Shown piece by piece: positions 11,485 to 12,731 of a DNA stretch of 12,731 nt. This stretch comes from JBBQSF01 sp038214085. GTDB lineage: Bacteria; Bacteroidota; Bacteroidia; Bacteroidales; CG2-30-32-10. Position 1 is the first letter of the stretch; every line of letters starts with the position of its first letter. A model generated the notes under the pieces. The model was not told the origin of the DNA. It did no database searches and saw nothing but the letters and a program-made list of their open reading frames with translations. The position numbers and the translations under genes were made by a program. The stretch is taken from NCBI GenBank assembly GCA_038214085.1, contig JBBQSF010000091.1, positions 1-12,731 of the forward strand. Reading direction: 5' to 3'.

Positions 11485-12672
11485 CTACTCTACATGCAAA
11501 ACAAGACCTTTTAGGTATTCTCCTTCAGGATGAAATGCACTTGCCGGATGATCAGCTGGCTGCGACAAATGATGTAAAATTTTCACATTTCGCTTCGATT
11601 CTATTGCGGCAGCATTCACTGTTTTTTCAAACATTAAGCGGTCTACAACCTGCGAGCATGAAAATGTAAAAATAATTCCTCCTGGTTTAATGTTCTGTAT
11701 TGCATATGCATTGAGTCTTTTATAAGCTTGCACTGCGTTATGTCTTACATCGTTATGCTTGGCAAAAGCCGGCGGATCAAGAACTATCAAATCGTAAGTA
11801 TCTTTAACCCCTTTGATATGCTCTACAGCATCAGCTATAATTGAGCGATGTTTAGAGGAATCAAACCCATTGATTTCAATATTTTTATCTGTTAGTTCAA
11901 TTGCTTTTTTCGAACTGTCGAGAGAATGAACTTCCTTTGCACCAGCCTTAAGCGCATAAACTGAAAAACCTCCTGAATAACAAAATGTGTTTAATACTGT
12001 TTTGTCTTTTGCATATTTTTCAATTAGTTTGCGGTTTTCGCGCTGGTCGATAAAAAAGCCTGTCTTTTGACCGGTTTCCCAATCAACAAAAAATTTATTG
12101 CCATTTTCCAGAATTATTGTTTCGGAAGAATTTCCAAAAAGATAACCATCAGTGGAAGTAACTTCTGCTTTTTTCGGAAGCGAATCAGCGCTTTTATCAT
12201 AAACAGCAGTGAGTTTTTTGCCATATATTTTTTTAAGAATTTCTACAAAAATAGGTTTTAGATAATGCATTCCAATGGAGTGCGTTTGAATAACCGCAGT
12301 ACCATTGTAAAAATCAATTATGAGTCCGGGCATTTGATCGCCTTCGGCATGAACAAGGCGGTATGCATTGGTTTCCGCATTATCAGTTAATCCGAGCTGC
12401 GAACGCAAATCATAAGCACGCTGTAGTTTCAATGTCCAGAAATCTTCATCGGGTTCAATATTTTCAAAAGAGAACAAACGCACAGCAATAGAACCAATCT
12501 GGTAATGTCCAAGTGCAAGAAATTCCTTGCTAACTGAATATACTTCAACAATATCACCTTCGGCTACATCGCCATAAATATTTTTTATTGCACCTGAAAA
12601 AATCCAGGGGTGAAACCGTTTAATTGCTTCTTCTTTTCCGTTTTTCAGGACAACTTTCGAACGTTCGCTCAT
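11485..12672 (-). CDS. rlmI: RlmI-type 23S rRNA (cytosine-5) methyltransferase
   Basis: A 395-residue class I SAM-dependent methyltransferase, nearly identical in length to E. coli RlmI, which makes m5C1962 in 23S rRNA. Residues about 4-75 form a PUA-like RNA-binding domain (VVLKNGKEEAIKRFHPWIFSGAI, then GDIVEVYS). A central segment of this family follows, ending GQKTGFFIDQRENR (201-214). The Rossmann domain has motif I VLNTFCYSGGF (226-236), an acidic SAM-ribose contact in LDSS (Asp252), motif IV DPPAFAK (299-305) and FSCSQ (337-341) with candidate catalytic Cys339. The C-terminus PADHPASAFHPEGEYLKGLVL is typical. The ATG at 12672 has a TATCTTTG promoter element 17 bp upstream. Paralogues of the RlmK/L type share the fold, so the exact target cytosine is inferred. 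Loss of function is usually tolerated in bacteria. Confidence 0.9.
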   Translation of the reverse strand: MSERSKVVLKNGKEEAIKRFHPWIFSGAIKNIYGDVAEGDIVEVYSVSKEFLALGHYQIGSIAVRLFSFENIEPDEDFWTLKLQRAYDLRSQLGLTDNAETNAYRLVHAEGDQMPGLIIDFYNGTAVIQTHSIGMHYLKPIFVEILKKIYGKKLTAVYDKSADSLPKKAEVTSTDGYLFGNSSETIILENGNKFFVDWETGQKTGFFIDQRENRKLIEKYAKDKTVLNTFCYSGGFSVYALKAGAKEVHSLDSSKKAIELTDKNIEINGFDSSKHRSIIADAVEHIKGVKDTYDLIVLDPPAFAKHNDVRHNAVQAYKRLNAYAIQNIKPGGIIFTFSCSQVVDRLMFEKTVNAAAIESKRNVKILHHLSQPADHPASAFHPEGEYLKGLVLHVE

Positions 12673-12689
12673 AAGAATAAATTTAGCGG

Positions 12690-12697
12690 CAAAGATA
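12690..12697 (-). promoter_or_regulatory. -7 promoter element for the RlmI-like gene
   Basis: Minus-strand TATCTTTG, an exact TAnnTTTG match, ends 17 bp before the start codon. No clear -33 box is visible in the few bases left before the window edge. Confidence 0.5.
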
Positions 12698-12731
12698 GCA
12701 AATTGCAGGGAAACTAGCCGGATATTAATGT

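Noticed and set aside
1..12731. Mobile element, CRISPR array, phage or anti-phage defence island
   Set aside because: No transposase, integrase, terminal repeats, spaced direct repeats, nuclease or toxin-antitoxin motifs are visible. Base composition and codon style look uniform from gene to gene.

Overview
The window is AT-rich bacterial chromosome, most likely from the phylum Bacteroidota. Three predicted proteins end in a type IX secretion (T9SS) type A C-terminal sorting domain. Most start codons have no clear Shine-Dalgarno sequence. Nearly every transcription unit is preceded by an octamer fitting the Bacteroidota -7 promoter element TAnnTTTG. The transketolase is the split, separate C-terminal-subunit type that is common in this phylum. 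I see no mobile element, CRISPR array, rRNA or tRNA.

Layout. (1) Positions 1-1653, plus strand: the end of a transketolase C-terminal subunit gene, overlapped by a lipoprotein-like M15/VanY D,D-carboxypeptidase, then 8 bp later a secreted rhodanese with a T9SS tail. (2) 1723-3507, plus strand: a long-chain acyl-CoA synthetase with its own promoter. (3) 3514-5391, minus strand, and 5536-8271, plus strand: two large secreted proteins diverging from a shared promoter region. The first looks beta-propeller-like and ends in a T9SS tail. The second is a mosaic of an uncharacterised N-terminal domain, an Fn3-like domain, a GATase-like domain, Ig-like domains and a degenerate T9SS tail. (4) 8278-9258, minus strand: a membrane protein with two Gate (nucleoside-recognition/SpmA-SpmB type) repeats, apparently starting at TTG. 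(5) 9496-10043, plus strand: a two-gene operon of a thioredoxin-fold protein without its CxxC and a small membrane protein resembling DUF6132 that also lacks the family's cysteines. (6) 10044-12672, minus strand: a MATE transporter and an RlmI-type 23S rRNA cytosine methyltransferase, each with its own promoter candidate.

Most genes look like housekeeping or surface functions: central carbon metabolism, cell-wall trimming, fatty-acid activation, drug/cation export and rRNA methylation. Two places deserve most attention. One is the apparently redox-dead thioredoxin/DUF6132-like pair, in which both partners have lost their cysteines. The other is the 911-residue secreted mosaic, whose N-terminal domain carries a dense set of conserved-looking His/Tyr/Asp residues and has no function I can assign. 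Three convergent gene pairs are packed with 6, 6 and 0 bp between stop codons. All family assignments come from reading motifs by eye; no database search was possible.
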